From Bacteroidota bacterium (GTDB lineage Bacteria > Bacteroidota > Ignavibacteria > Kapaibacteriales > UBA2268), in NCBI GenBank assembly GCA_027371665.1, contig DAHXMP010000070.1, positions 1-15,643 of the forward strand: DNA of 15,643 nucleotides. The letters are read 5' to 3'. Each line of letters begins with the position of its first letter. Positions within the stretch are counted from its first letter, which is position 1. The notes below the pieces were generated by a model that made no database searches, was not told where the DNA came from, and worked only from the letters and a program-made list of their open reading frames with translations. Shown in pieces: positions 1-7,880 of the stretch. The position numbers and the translations under genes are program-made.

Positions 1-1
1 A

Positions 2-850
2 CCCGTAAACGAGTTCGCTCCAAATCTTTCCTTTTTCTTCTCAAACGGCATGGACCCCGAATACTCTGTAATCGGCAGGGTTGCTCGCAGGATTTGGGCA
101 ATTGCAATGAAAAACAAATACGGTGCAGACGAAAAAAGCCAGAAGCTGAAATATCACATCCAGACTTCGGGACGCTCGCTACACGCACAGGAAATTGATT
201 TCAACGACATCAGGACAACTCTACAGGGCTTGCTTGCATTTTACGATAACTGCAATTCGCTGCACACAAATTCTTACGACGAAGCGGTAACGACACCGAC
301 GGAAGAATCTGTCCGCCGCTCTATGGCTATTCAAATGATTTTGTCGAATGAATTTGGAATGTTAAAGAACGAGAATCCCAATCAAGGCTCATTTATAATG
401 GAAGAATTGACAGACCTCGTAGAGGAAGCAGTATTGCAGGAGTTCGACAGGCTGTCGAGGCGCGGCGGCGTTCTCGGAGCGATGGAAACCCAATACCAGC
501 GTTCAAAAATACAGGAAGAATCCATGTACTATGAAACACTGAAGCAGTCGGGCGAATATCCTATTATCGGGGTAAACAAATTCGTTCGCGAAGATGCAGA
601 GAATCCTTACGACAAAATGCTCATTACCCGTGCCACTCCCGAAGAGAAAGACAAAAGGCTCGAACAGCTTCATTCTTTCCAAAAAAAACATCGAAACGAA
701 ACGAAGGATGCTCTGAACAGGCTTAGAGAAGTTGCCCTGACCAAAGGAAATATTTTTGAAGAATTATTAAATACGGTTGAATACGCCTCGATGGGACAGA
801 TTACTCGTGTCCTTTATGAAATCGGAGGCAAGTACAGAAGGGGAATGTAG
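2..850 (+). CDS. icmF: Fused isobutyryl-CoA mutase IcmF, C-terminal part (5' truncated by window)
   Basis: This is the C-terminal 282 residues of an adenosylcobalamin-dependent acyl-CoA mutase that interconverts isobutyryl-CoA and n-butyryl-CoA in the cytoplasm. The frame is open from base 2, and residues PVNEFAPNLSFFFSNGMDPE run straight into the Met at base 50. That Met is therefore internal, not a start. Family hallmarks seen are NGMDPEYSVIGRVARRIW, YHIQTSGRSLHAQE, NSLHTNSYDEA, ENPNQGSF, RGGVLGAMETQYQR and the ending GGKYRRGM. The GRSLHAQE form and the C-terminal tail fit IcmF better than the methylmalonyl-CoA mutase alpha chain. In IcmF the B12 domain and the MeaI-like G-protein chaperone lie N-terminal to this substrate-binding barrel, so they should sit just outside the window. 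It precedes the methylcrotonyl-CoA carboxylase genes by about 106 bases on the same strand, which suggests a branched-chain acyl-CoA role. An alternative is another large mutase of the same superfamily with different acyl specificity. Confidence 0.9.
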   Translation, partial: PVNEFAPNLSFFFSNGMDPEYSVIGRVARRIWAIAMKNKYGADEKSQKLKYHIQTSGRSLHAQEIDFNDIRTTLQGLLAFYDNCNSLHTNSYDEAVTTPTEESVRRSMAIQMILSNEFGMLKNENPNQGSFIMEELTDLVEEAVLQEFDRLSRRGGVLGAMETQYQRSKIQEESMYYETLKQSGEYPIIGVNKFVREDAENPYDKMLITRATPEEKDKRLEQLHSFQKKHRNETKDALNRLREVALTKGNIFEELLNTVEYASMGQITRVLYEIGGKYRRGM

Positions 851-956
851 CTCGAATTTAAAAATTGAAAATTTTAAATTTGAAATTTTGTATAAAGAAT
901 TATTAAATTCAGCACGAAATCATTGAATAATTTGTAAAGTTAATATAGAATGAGAG

Positions 957-2564
957 ATGAACAGGTTTAAAAGTAAGATTTCAACAAAGAGCCCTGCCTA
1001 TATCGAAAACATGAATTATAATCTCTCTCTTTCAAAACATCTGAAAGAGAGGCTCGAATTCGTAAAGCAGGGAGGTCCCGAAAAAGCAAGGAAAAAGCAT
1101 TTGGAACGCAACAAGCTTCTCGTCCGCGACAGGATAAAAAAGCTATGCGACCCTGAAACTCCTTTTCTCGAAGTCATGCCATTCGCCGCATGGGACATGT
1201 ACGACAATGATGCCCCCGCCGCGGGAATTGTTGCCGGAATAGGAATCGTCAGGGGTCACGAGGTTATGATTGTTGCCAATGACGCTACGGTTAAAGGTGG
1301 AACATACTACCCGATTACCGTAAAAAAGCATGTTCGGGCACAGCAGATTGCAATGCAGCACAAACTTCCCTGCATATACCTCGTAGATTCCGGGGGAGTA
1401 TTCCTGCCCTTGCAGGACGGAGTTTTCCCGGACAAAGACCATTTCGGAAATATTTTTTATAATCAGGCGAGATTGTCTGCTGAAGGCTTAACACAGATTG
1501 CCGTCGTAATGGGTTCCTGCACTGCAGGCGGAGCTTATGTCCCGGCTATGAGCGACGAAACCGTAATGGTACGAAACCAGGCTACTATATTCATAGGGGG
1601 CCCGCCATTATGCAAAGCTGCAACAGGAGAAATAGTAACCGACGAAGAGCTTGGAGGTGCAGATGTACATTGCAAGATTTCAGGTGTTTCAGACCATCTT
1701 GCCCAAAACGACGAACACGCGCTTGAAATTACGAGAAACATTGTAGAAAACTTTGAAAAGCAAAAAAAATTCGATATTGGAAGAATCGAGCCTGAAGAGC
1801 CCTACTATGCTCCCGAAGAAATCCTCGGTATCGTCCCTAAGAACATTCGCACGCCCTTCGACATCCGCGAAGTTATTGTCAGAATCGTTGACGGCAGCAG
1901 GATACAGGAATTTAAGGAAAATTACGGGACCACTCTTATTACTTGCTTTGCAAGAATAATGGGCTATCCTGTGGGCATTATTGCAAACAATGGCGTTATA
2001 TTTTCCGAATCCAGCCTGAAAGGTGCACACTTTATCGAGCTTTGCACTATGAGGAAAATTCCATTAATATTCTTGCAGAACATAACAGGCTTTATCATCG
2101 GGAAAAAATACGAGCATGGCGGCATCGCAAGAGACGGGGCAAAACTTGTTCATGCAGTCGCTAATGCGGAAGTCCCGAAATTCACCGTTATAGTCGGCAG
2201 TTCAAACGGTGCGGGAAATTATGCTATGTGCGGCAGGGGATATTATCCGAATCTGCTTTGGATGTGGCCCACGGGGACAATATCGGTGATGGGCGGCGAA
2301 CAGGCTGCCGACGTCCTTGCAACAGTTAAAATAAATCAATTGGAAAAAGCCGGAAAAACAATGTCAAAAGAGGATATTGCCGCAATTAAAAAGCCGATTC
2401 TCGAAAAATACGAATTTGAATCGAGCCCTTATTATGCGAGCGCCCGCCTTTGGGATGACGGCATAATTGACCCGCTCGACACGAGAAACGCTCTCGCACT
2501 CGGTATATCAATGGCACTGAACAAGCCAATACCGGACCAAAAATACGGAGTTTTCAGAATGTAA
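957..2564 (+). CDS. liuB: Methylcrotonyl-CoA carboxylase, carboxyltransferase (beta) subunit
   Basis: This 535-residue protein has the normal length for a biotin-dependent acyl-CoA carboxylase beta chain. It transfers carboxyl from carboxybiotin to an acyl-CoA, most likely 3-methylcrotonyl-CoA in leucine breakdown. The N-terminal crotonase-fold half contains VDSGGVFLPLQD (about 143-154) and the oxyanion segment GSCTAGGAYVPAMSDE (186-201). The C-terminal half contains QNITGFIIGKKYEHGGI (374-390) and GAGNYAMCGRGYYPN (418-432), then MWPTGTISVMGGEQAA. These last motifs are the MCC/geranyl-CoA type rather than the propionyl-CoA type. The start at 957 keeps the family's conserved N-terminus (KISTKSPAYIENM, then ARKKHLERNKLLVRDRI). 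It is followed after 19 bases by the hydratase gene, in the order liuB-liuC-liuD. The CoA substrate is inferred from motifs and context. Confidence 0.92.
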   Translation: MNRFKSKISTKSPAYIENMNYNLSLSKHLKERLEFVKQGGPEKARKKHLERNKLLVRDRIKKLCDPETPFLEVMPFAAWDMYDNDAPAAGIVAGIGIVRGHEVMIVANDATVKGGTYYPITVKKHVRAQQIAMQHKLPCIYLVDSGGVFLPLQDGVFPDKDHFGNIFYNQARLSAEGLTQIAVVMGSCTAGGAYVPAMSDETVMVRNQATIFIGGPPLCKAATGEIVTDEELGGADVHCKISGVSDHLAQNDEHALEITRNIVENFEKQKKFDIGRIEPEEPYYAPEEILGIVPKNIRTPFDIREVIVRIVDGSRIQEFKENYGTTLITCFARIMGYPVGIIANNGVIFSESSLKGAHFIELCTMRKIPLIFLQNITGFIIGKKYEHGGIARDGAKLVHAVANAEVPKFTVIVGSSNGAGNYAMCGRGYYPNLLWMWPTGTISVMGGEQAADVLATVKINQLEKAGKTMSKEDIAAIKKPILEKYEFESSPYYASARLWDDGIIDPLDTRNALALGISMALNKPIPDQKYGVFRM

Positions 2565-2583
2565 AAATATAAATGTAAAGAAG

Positions 2584-3384
2584 ATGAATTTTTACAATGA
2601 TTATCAAACAATCGAGGTGCAGATTCAGGGCAATGTGTCAACAATCAGGCTGAACAGGCCCGATGTTCACAATGCATTCAACAATATCCTGATTTACGAG
2701 TTATATGATATTTTCGATAAGCTAAAAGCAGAAAATGACATCAGGGTAATCGTAATTACGGGGAACGGAAAATCATTCTGTGCCGGTGCCGATTTAAAAT
2801 GGATGAAGAGTGTCAAGGACTACTCTTATGAACAAAATTATGAAGAATCCCTGAAGCTTGCCGAACTCATGTACCTTATATTTACTCATCCTAAGCCGGT
2901 AATTGCAAGGATAAACGGCTCTGCTATCGGGGGCGGTGTCGGGCTGATGTCTGTTTGCGATATTTTAATCGCTGCCGACCATTCGATGTTTGGCTTGAGT
3001 GAAGTCAGGCTCGGATTGGTGCCTGCAGCGATTGCACCTTTTGTTATGAGCAGAATAGGACAGGTTCATGCGAGGGAACTTTTCATCACGGGTGAAAGAA
3101 TTACAGCACGAAAAGCACTCGATATCGGCTTGGTAAATAAAGTCGTGCCTTATAGTGATATTGACAAGGCTGTAAGTGAAAAAATATCTTTTATTGTCAA
3201 TAACGGGCCCGAAGCGATAAAATCGGTTAAGGAACTGATATTCCATTGTTCCGAAGGTACTTTCCCCGAAATCACGGAATATACAGCCAAACTTATTGCG
3301 GGTTTACGTATAAGCAAAGAGGGCCAGGAAGGGATGTCGGCATTCCTCGAAAAAAGGCCGCCTTCCTGGGCTGTTAAAAAATGA
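2584..3384 (+). CDS. liuC: Methylglutaconyl-CoA hydratase-like enoyl-CoA hydratase (LiuC type)
   Basis: This 266-residue crotonase-family enzyme probably hydrates 3-methylglutaconyl-CoA to HMG-CoA, the step after methylcrotonyl-CoA carboxylase. Seen in sequence are the oxyanion-hole strand SFCAGADLKWMK (about 64-75), GSAIGGGVGLMSVCDI (112-127) and FGLSEVRLGLVPAAIAPFV (136-154). Glu140 aligns with the second catalytic Glu of rat enoyl-CoA hydratase (Glu164). The first catalytic Glu (rat Glu144) is replaced by Gly120, as I recall for LiuC-type hydratases, so a generic short-chain crotonase is less likely. The gene lies between the two carboxylase subunit genes with gaps of 19 and 36 bases, which supports one transcript and one pathway. 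An AAAGAAG stretch just before the ATG is a possible weak ribosome site. Family is certain; the exact substrate is inferred. Confidence 0.87.
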   Translation: MNFYNDYQTIEVQIQGNVSTIRLNRPDVHNAFNNILIYELYDIFDKLKAENDIRVIVITGNGKSFCAGADLKWMKSVKDYSYEQNYEESLKLAELMYLIFTHPKPVIARINGSAIGGGVGLMSVCDILIAADHSMFGLSEVRLGLVPAAIAPFVMSRIGQVHARELFITGERITARKALDIGLVNKVVPYSDIDKAVSEKISFIVNNGPEAIKSVKELIFHCSEGTFPEITEYTAKLIAGLRISKEGQEGMSAFLEKRPPSWAVKK

Positions 3385-3420
3385 AATTTAATATTATGAT
3401 AAGATAAATCGGAAAAAATT

Positions 3421-4941
3421 GTGTTTAAGAAAATACTCGTTGCGAACAGAAGTGAGATTGCATGCAGAATTATAAGGGCATGCAAAGAAATGGATATAAA
3501 AACCGTAGCTGTTTATTCGGAGGCTGATTCTTCGGCACTTCATGTACAGCTTGCCGATGAGGCTGTTTATATAGGACCTCCACCGGCTCTGCAATCGTAC
3601 CTGAATATGGATGCAATCATTAAAGCAGCAAAAACTACGAAAAGCGAAGCAATACACCCGGGTTACGGCTTTCTTGCCGAAAATCACGAGTTTAATCAAA
3701 AGGTGAAAGATGCGGGATTGATATTTATAGGTCCCAATCCTGTACCAATGAAACTCCTGGGTTCAAAAGTTGCTTCCCGTGTGGCAATGATAAAAGCCGG
3801 TGTACCTGTCATTCCAGGGATGAAAAGCAGTTCAAAAGATTTTGCTGAATTTGAAAAAACAGCGAACGAAATGGGCTATCCCGTATTGATTAAAGCCTCT
3901 GCAGGGGGCGGCGGTAAAGGCATGAGAGTAGTTCATAAAAAAGAAGAACTGAAATCTGCGGTCGAAGCTGCGATGCGTGAATCTTTATCGGCATTCGGAA
4001 GCGATGAAGTATATCTCGAAAAATATATCGAATCGCCCCGGCATGTCGAATTCCAGGTCGCCGCTGATAATTTCGGCAATGTGGTTTATTTATTCGAGCG
4101 TGAATGTTCCATACAGAGACGCCACCAAAAGATTATCGAGGAAACTCCTTCACCGGTTATGACTCCCGAATTACAGAAAAAGATGGGAGAAACTGCCATT
4201 AAAGTCATTAAGACGGCAAATTATAACAACATCGGTACCGTCGAGTTTCTCGTGGATAAAAACCGGAACTTTTATTTCCTCGAAGTCAATGCTCGTATCC
4301 AGGTAGAGCATCCGGTTACCGAAATGACAACCGGAGTTGACCTCGCGAAATTACAGATTCATATTGCTTCGGGAGAGAAATTGCCTTTCAGGCAGGAGGA
4401 TTTACGTCAAAACGGGCATGCGATTGAATGTAGAATTTATGCCGAAGATGCCTACAGCAACTTTATGCCTTCATCGGGTAAAATTCTTTATCTTAAGGTT
4501 CCGCTCGGCTCAGGTGTCAGGTATGATTCGGGCATTTACCAGGGAGCTGAGGTGCCGGTTTTTTATGACCCGGTGCTTGCCAAGCTTATTGTCTGGGGAG
4601 CAGACCGCGAAGAAGCGCGTAAGAAAATGCTCCTGGCTCTTAAGGAAAATGTGATTCTCGGCGTTAAAACTTCAATCGGCTTTATGCTAAAATGCCTCGA
4701 ACATCCTGAATTTATCAGGGGAAACACCTTTACAAATTTTATAGAAAAAAATATTAAAATTGAAAAGGATGCCGAAGGTAAACTCTTGAATTATGCTTTT
4801 CTGGGTAGTGCCATGCATCATAATGATAATAAAAAAAATTCAAAAACATTTACTGCTGCGTCAGGTGAAATGCCCACTCCCTGGCAGACTATAGGCAGTT
4901 GGGAGATTTGTACGGGAAGACAGATTGGAAAAGGGAATTAA
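3421..4941 (+). CDS. liuD: Acyl-CoA carboxylase biotin carboxylase subunit (methylcrotonyl-CoA carboxylase alpha, without carrier domain)
   Basis: This 506-residue ATP-grasp biotin carboxylase carboxylates the biotin carried by the next gene product, using ATP and bicarbonate. The GTG start at 3421 gives the classic N-terminus MFKKILVANRSEIACRIIRA, and no nearby ATG would preserve it. Seen are HPGYGFLAEN (79-88), the glycine-rich loop ASAGGGGKGMRV (159-170), ERECSIQRRHQKIIEE (226-241), EVNARIQVEHPVTE (288-301) and ECRIYAED (336-343), where Arg338 matches the catalytic Arg of E. coli AccC. It is about 50 residues longer than AccC. The tail (TPWQTIGSWEI, 486-496) resembles the linker that leads into the BT domain of fused methylcrotonyl-CoA carboxylase alpha chains. 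The ORF stops there, and the carrier protein begins two bases later in another frame. Assignment to leucine catabolism rests on its position after liuB and liuC. Confidence 0.9.
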   Translation: MFKKILVANRSEIACRIIRACKEMDIKTVAVYSEADSSALHVQLADEAVYIGPPPALQSYLNMDAIIKAAKTTKSEAIHPGYGFLAENHEFNQKVKDAGLIFIGPNPVPMKLLGSKVASRVAMIKAGVPVIPGMKSSSKDFAEFEKTANEMGYPVLIKASAGGGGKGMRVVHKKEELKSAVEAAMRESLSAFGSDEVYLEKYIESPRHVEFQVAADNFGNVVYLFERECSIQRRHQKIIEETPSPVMTPELQKKMGETAIKVIKTANYNNIGTVEFLVDKNRNFYFLEVNARIQVEHPVTEMTTGVDLAKLQIHIASGEKLPFRQEDLRQNGHAIECRIYAEDAYSNFMPSSGKILYLKVPLGSGVRYDSGIYQGAEVPVFYDPVLAKLIVWGADREEARKKMLLALKENVILGVKTSIGFMLKCLEHPEFIRGNTFTNFIEKNIKIEKDAEGKLLNYAFLGSAMHHNDNKKNSKTFTAASGEMPTPWQTIGSWEICTGRQIGKGN

Positions 4942-4943
4942 TT

Positions 4944-5441
4944 ATGCAATTAAAATACAGAAATACTCATTATGATGTCCGGGTAGAGCCTGACGGGGAG
5001 GATTATATATTGACCGTCAACGGTGAGAAACAAAAATTTACTGCAAAAAGGAATGGTACAAATTTAATCTCAATTTCAAATGATAACGTTAAAACGAATG
5101 TTTATGTGGCTGAGGATGACAGCCGCTTTTATGTCAATATTGACGGCGACGGATTCACTTTTGAGAAAAGCAGGGAGGAAGAAACTTCCTACGGCGAAGA
5201 AGCGAAAATGTCCTCTGACAAAGACATAATCAAGCCGCCTATGCCCGGCAGCATCGTGAAAGTCCTCGTAAAGAAAGGCCAAAAAGTCGAAGAAGGTGAG
5301 GGATTAATCATAATCGAAGCAATGAAAATGGAAACTACGCTCTACTCCTCGATTCCAGGCATCGTTACAGAAGTCAATGTCAGTGCCGGCGAGCAGGTTG
5401 ATTCGGACAAAGTCCTTCTCATTGTGGAGAAAGAAAAGTAA
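4944..5441 (+). CDS. Biotin carboxyl carrier protein of the acyl-CoA carboxylase
   Basis: This 165-residue biotinyl protein shuttles the carboxyl group between the biotin carboxylase and the beta subunit. The C-terminal biotinyl domain begins near PPMPGSIVKV (98-107) and carries the biotinylation motif EAMKMET, with Lys128 modified. That Lys is 37 residues from the end, the usual spacing. Residues 1-75 form a beta-rich segment (MQLKYRNTHYDVRVE, then YILTVNGEKQKF) like the BT docking domain of fused alpha chains, followed by an acidic linker. I chose the ATG at 4944: it is two bases after the upstream stop (TAATTATG) and eight bases after AAGGGA, so it is probably translationally coupled. A TTG at 4899 in the same frame would add 15 residues overlapping the previous gene and is less likely. 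The protein may represent the detached C-terminus of an ancestral fused MCC alpha chain. Confidence 0.9.
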   Translation: MQLKYRNTHYDVRVEPDGEDYILTVNGEKQKFTAKRNGTNLISISNDNVKTNVYVAEDDSRFYVNIDGDGFTFEKSREEETSYGEEAKMSSDKDIIKPPMPGSIVKVLVKKGQKVEEGEGLIIIEAMKMETTLYSSIPGIVTEVNVSAGEQVDSDKVLLIVEKEK

Positions 5442-5453
5442 GAATAATATTAA

Positions 5454-6155
5454 TTAAAAAATAATTTCATTGAAATCATCCAAAAGCACTAAACCGCGCA
5501 TTGCTTTCCTGTCCTCCGGGTCAAGTTCCAGAGACTTTTGATAAGCTTTTCTTGCTTCATATTTTAGGTCCATATTAACATAAGCATCACCGAGAAGAGC
5601 ATATGCCGCAGGACTGTCAGGATTCTTGTTAATCACTTCGGTAAAATCTTTAACAGCTTCGTCATAATAGCCGAGTCTCAGATTAGTAACACCAAGATGA
5701 AAAAATGCAATAGTAAATCCGGGGCTGTTTTCCGTAACAGCTACATAATGTTTCTTGGCTTCCTTGAGATGCCCGTAGTGATAATTCATTATACCGAGCC
5801 AATAATGAGCCATAATAAATCCGGGGTCAATTTCGATAACTTTTAATAAACATCCTATTCCTTCCTTAATCTTCACCTGCCTGTACAAAGCAAGCCCCAA
5901 ATCATATAAAGCGGTCGGATAATTCGGAAGTTTGTTAACGGCTATTCTTAGACAATCAACAGCATCCTGAAGCATGCCTAATCTATAATAGACATTTCCG
6001 AGATGTTTATAAACGATTCCGAGTTCAGGATTCCTTTTTATGGCTTGTTTATAATGCTCAATAGCTTCGAGATACTCGCCATTGGTCTCTGCCTGGTAAG
6101 CCGCCAGAACCTCAGGGTCTTCCGAATCAAATTTTTGAGGTTTACTTTGACGCAT
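5454..6155 (-). CDS. Tetratricopeptide repeat protein
   Basis: This soluble protein of about 233 residues is built almost entirely of TPR units with 34-residue periodicity. Numbering from the Met at 6161, six units start near residues 16, 48, 82, 116, 150 and 184. Typical pieces are LGNVYYRLGMLQDAVDC, LGVTNLRLGYYDEAVKDF and LGDAYVNMDLKYEARKAY. TPR arrays act as protein-protein interaction scaffolds, and no enzymatic domain, signal peptide or membrane segment is visible, so no specific function can be given. Two ATGs lie close together at 6161 and 6155. AAGGA directly abuts the first but is six bases from the second, so 6155 is the better supported start. It is convergent with the carboxylase operon, with only 12 bases between the stop codons. 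It follows the hydroxybutyryl-CoA dehydrogenase gene by 100 bases on the same strand. Confidence 0.85.
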   Translation of the reverse strand: MRQSKPQKFDSEDPEVLAAYQAETNGEYLEAIEHYKQAIKRNPELGIVYKHLGNVYYRLGMLQDAVDCLRIAVNKLPNYPTALYDLGLALYRQVKIKEGIGCLLKVIEIDPGFIMAHYWLGIMNYHYGHLKEAKKHYVAVTENSPGFTIAFFHLGVTNLRLGYYDEAVKDFTEVINKNPDSPAAYALLGDAYVNMDLKYEARKAYQKSLELDPEDRKAMRGLVLLDDFNEIIF

Positions 6156-6261
6156 TTGCATTCCTTAATTAAACGAAAATATATAACAATTACAATTTAT
6201 CACAATTGTACTAATAAGTCAAGAGGATAAATCTGTATTCAAATTTTTTTTATCGTGTTTT

Positions 6262-7140
6262 TTAGAATTTTACCGGTACAGGCTTTTCACCGCTGTAATC
6301 ATAAAATCCTTTTCCGGTTTTTCTTCCAAAATATCCTGCCGCAACAATCTTCTTCAGCAATGGTGCCGGACGGAACCTCGGGTCGCCAATGTCCTCATGC
6401 AAAACATTCATAATGGCAAGAGTTGTATCGAGTCCAATCAAGTCGGCAAGAGTCAGGGGACCCATAGGATGTGCAAATCCCAGTTTAGCTACTTCATCAA
6501 TTCCGTCGACCGTGCCGACATTTTCCATGACCGCAAAAACCGCTTCATTAATCAGAGGCATCAAAATTCTGTTAGCGATAAAGCCTGGATAATCGTTAGC
6601 CAAAACAGGTGTTTTCCCGAGTTTAATAGCTGTATCATTAACCGAATTATAGGTGTAATCGCTGGTTGCAAGGCCACGTATGATTTCCACTAACTGCATC
6701 ATAGGTACGGGATTCATAAAGTGCATTCCAATAATTTTATCAGCTCTTCCTGTTTGTGCAGCGATTTCAGTAATCGAAATGGTTGAAGTATTCGTAGCAA
6801 TGATGACACCGGGTTTTACGACTTTGTCAAGCTCTCTGAAAATCTTGAATTTTAATTCTTTATTCTCTGTAACCGCTTCGATTGCGAGGTCAACATCAGC
6901 ACCATCAGCCATGTTCGTTGTTCCATGAATGTGACTCATTGTCGCTTTAACGTCATCCTCGGTTATTTTACCTTTTTTAACCTGCCGGATGAGATTTTTC
7001 TCGATTGTTGAGATTCCTTTTTTCAAAGCATCCTCGAAAGCATCACAGAGAACTACATCAATACCGTTTTGTGCGAAGACATGTGCTATTCCATTGCCCA
7101 TCGTCCCTGCACCTAATACTAATACTTTTTGAATATTCAT
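6262..7140 (-). CDS. hbd: 3-hydroxybutyryl-CoA dehydrogenase
   Basis: This 292-residue enzyme matches the family's usual length (about 280-295). It catalyses NAD(P)-linked oxidoreduction between (S)-3-hydroxybutyryl-CoA and acetoacetyl-CoA. The N-terminal Rossmann fold shows VLVLGAGTMGNGIAHVFA, with the GAGTMG nucleotide-binding loop at 10-15. The catalytic set can be placed by spacing against human HAD (Ser137, His158, Glu170, Asn208): here Ser119, His140 in GMHFMNPVPMMQLVEII, Glu152 and Asn190. The C-terminal dimerisation domain contains GFAHPMGPLTLADLIGLD. An AGGA lies five bases upstream of the ATG. It does not carry an enoyl-CoA hydratase domain, so it is the single-function form. Placed opposite the icmF/liu cluster, it could oxidise the hydroxybutyryl-CoA derived from the butyryl-CoA made by the mutase. 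That link is inference. Confidence 0.93.
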   Translation of the reverse strand: MNIQKVLVLGAGTMGNGIAHVFAQNGIDVVLCDAFEDALKKGISTIEKNLIRQVKKGKITEDDVKATMSHIHGTTNMADGADVDLAIEAVTENKELKFKIFRELDKVVKPGVIIATNTSTISITEIAAQTGRADKIIGMHFMNPVPMMQLVEIIRGLATSDYTYNSVNDTAIKLGKTPVLANDYPGFIANRILMPLINEAVFAVMENVGTVDGIDEVAKLGFAHPMGPLTLADLIGLDTTLAIMNVLHEDIGDPRFRPAPLLKKIVAAGYFGRKTGKGFYDYSGEKPVPVKF

Positions 7141-7261
7141 ATTAATCCTGATAGAGTATGAAAAATTTAGTTAAAATTTGAACTTAGAAACTAATAAAAA
7201 GTTTTCAAAAAATGAAATAGTTTTATTTGACATAGCAAGGAATTATTATGTTTTTCCAAAA

Positions 7262-7729
7262 TTATTGATTTATTTCCTCGAAGAGTTTGTAATGTGTTTC
7301 AATCATGCCTAAAGCTTTGTAAGTCTCAATTGCAATACTGTTATTTTTTTCTACATATAATCTGAAACCCAGAACATTCATTTTGCGTTCGGATAGTTTC
7401 TTGGCATGTTTATACAGTGAACTATAGATTCCTTGTCTCCTGTTTTCCGGTTTTACATATACACTTTGAACCCACCAGAAAAATCCGTTTCTCCAATCAC
7501 TCCATTCTGTAGTTACCATGAGTGAACCTACAATTGTCCCGTTGTTTTCTGCTATTAAATAAAATCCATAATCCTTGTTCTCTATTAAGTTTTCAACTCC
7601 TTTCCTTAATATTTTCTCTGATAACATTAAGCCTTCAGTCTCACTTGCAAGAGCTATATTGAATTTTACAAGTTCATCTATGTCTTTTAATTCTCCAATT
7701 CTAATAAGAAATCCATCACTACTTTTCAT
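7262..7729 (-). CDS. GNAT family N-acetyltransferase
   Basis: This 155-residue protein covers a single GNAT fold, which transfers acetyl from acetyl-CoA to an amine. Visible parts are strand beta1 with FLIRIGELKDIDELVKFN (7-24), the central strand IVGSLMVTTEWSDWRNG (66-82), VQSVYVKPENRRQG (87-100), which leads into the pyrophosphate loop (RRQGIY), and the C-terminal LYVEKNNSIAIETYKALGM (124-142). The last is the usual GNAT motif B signature (N...A...Y..LGF). The EWSDWRNGFFWWVQSVYV segment is characteristic of a widespread but uncharacterised GNAT subgroup, so the substrate cannot be named. TTAGG six bases before the ATG supports the start. It is transcribed away from cmk. The 120 bases between it and the downstream hbd gene hold no obvious hairpin. 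Confidence 0.85.
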   Translation of the reverse strand: MKSSDGFLIRIGELKDIDELVKFNIALASETEGLMLSEKILRKGVENLIENKDYGFYLIAENNGTIVGSLMVTTEWSDWRNGFFWWVQSVYVKPENRRQGIYSSLYKHAKKLSERKMNVLGFRLYVEKNNSIAIETYKALGMIETHYKLFEEINQ

Positions 7730-7880
7730 GACAAACCTAATAATTATTAAAATATTTATTTTGTAATTTAATATAATTATTAATTATGAATATAATAATT
7801 CCGAACTTTTTATTAAATTGTATATATTCTATTTAGCAATTATATCATTCAGTTAAAAAATTTTTTTATTATATTCCGAA
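7730..7880. promoter_or_regulatory. Divergent AT-rich intergenic region between the GNAT gene and cmk
   Basis: This 151-base stretch separates two divergently transcribed genes and must hold both 5' control regions unless transcripts start further upstream. It is extremely AT-rich, with several TATAAT-like words, so no single promoter can be chosen by eye. Neither the classical -35/-10 pair nor the Bacteroidetes TTTG/TAnnTTTG pair is clear. No ribosome site is visible in front of cmk. Confidence 0.35.

Noticed and set aside
50..52. ATG near the left edge as the start of the mutase gene
   Set aside because: The frame is open from base 2 and the residues before the ATG match the conserved interior of IcmF, so the gene is truncated by the window.
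851..956. AT-rich repeats (AAATTT/AAAATTTT words) after icmF as a terminator or promoter
   Set aside because: The words are low-complexity with no G-C stem. A TTGAAT/TATAGA pair is present, but its spacing and its closeness to the next start codon make it unconvincing.
4927..4941. Programmed -1 frameshift site joining biotin carboxylase and carrier ORFs
   Set aside because: The A AAA GGG sequence does not meet the X XXY YYZ slippery rule and no clear downstream stem-loop was found, so simple coupling or a sequence error is preferred.
4899..4943. TTG start that would extend the biotin carrier protein by 15 residues
   Set aside because: The ATG at 4944 has a nearby AAGGGA and a two-base gap to the upstream stop. 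The extension would overlap the biotin carboxylase gene and has no ribosome site of its own.
5470..5482. ATTTCATTGAAAT palindrome between the convergent carboxylase and TPR genes as a terminator
   Set aside because: Six A/T-rich pairs around a single-base loop cannot form a stable hairpin, no T-tract follows, and it lies inside the TPR coding region.
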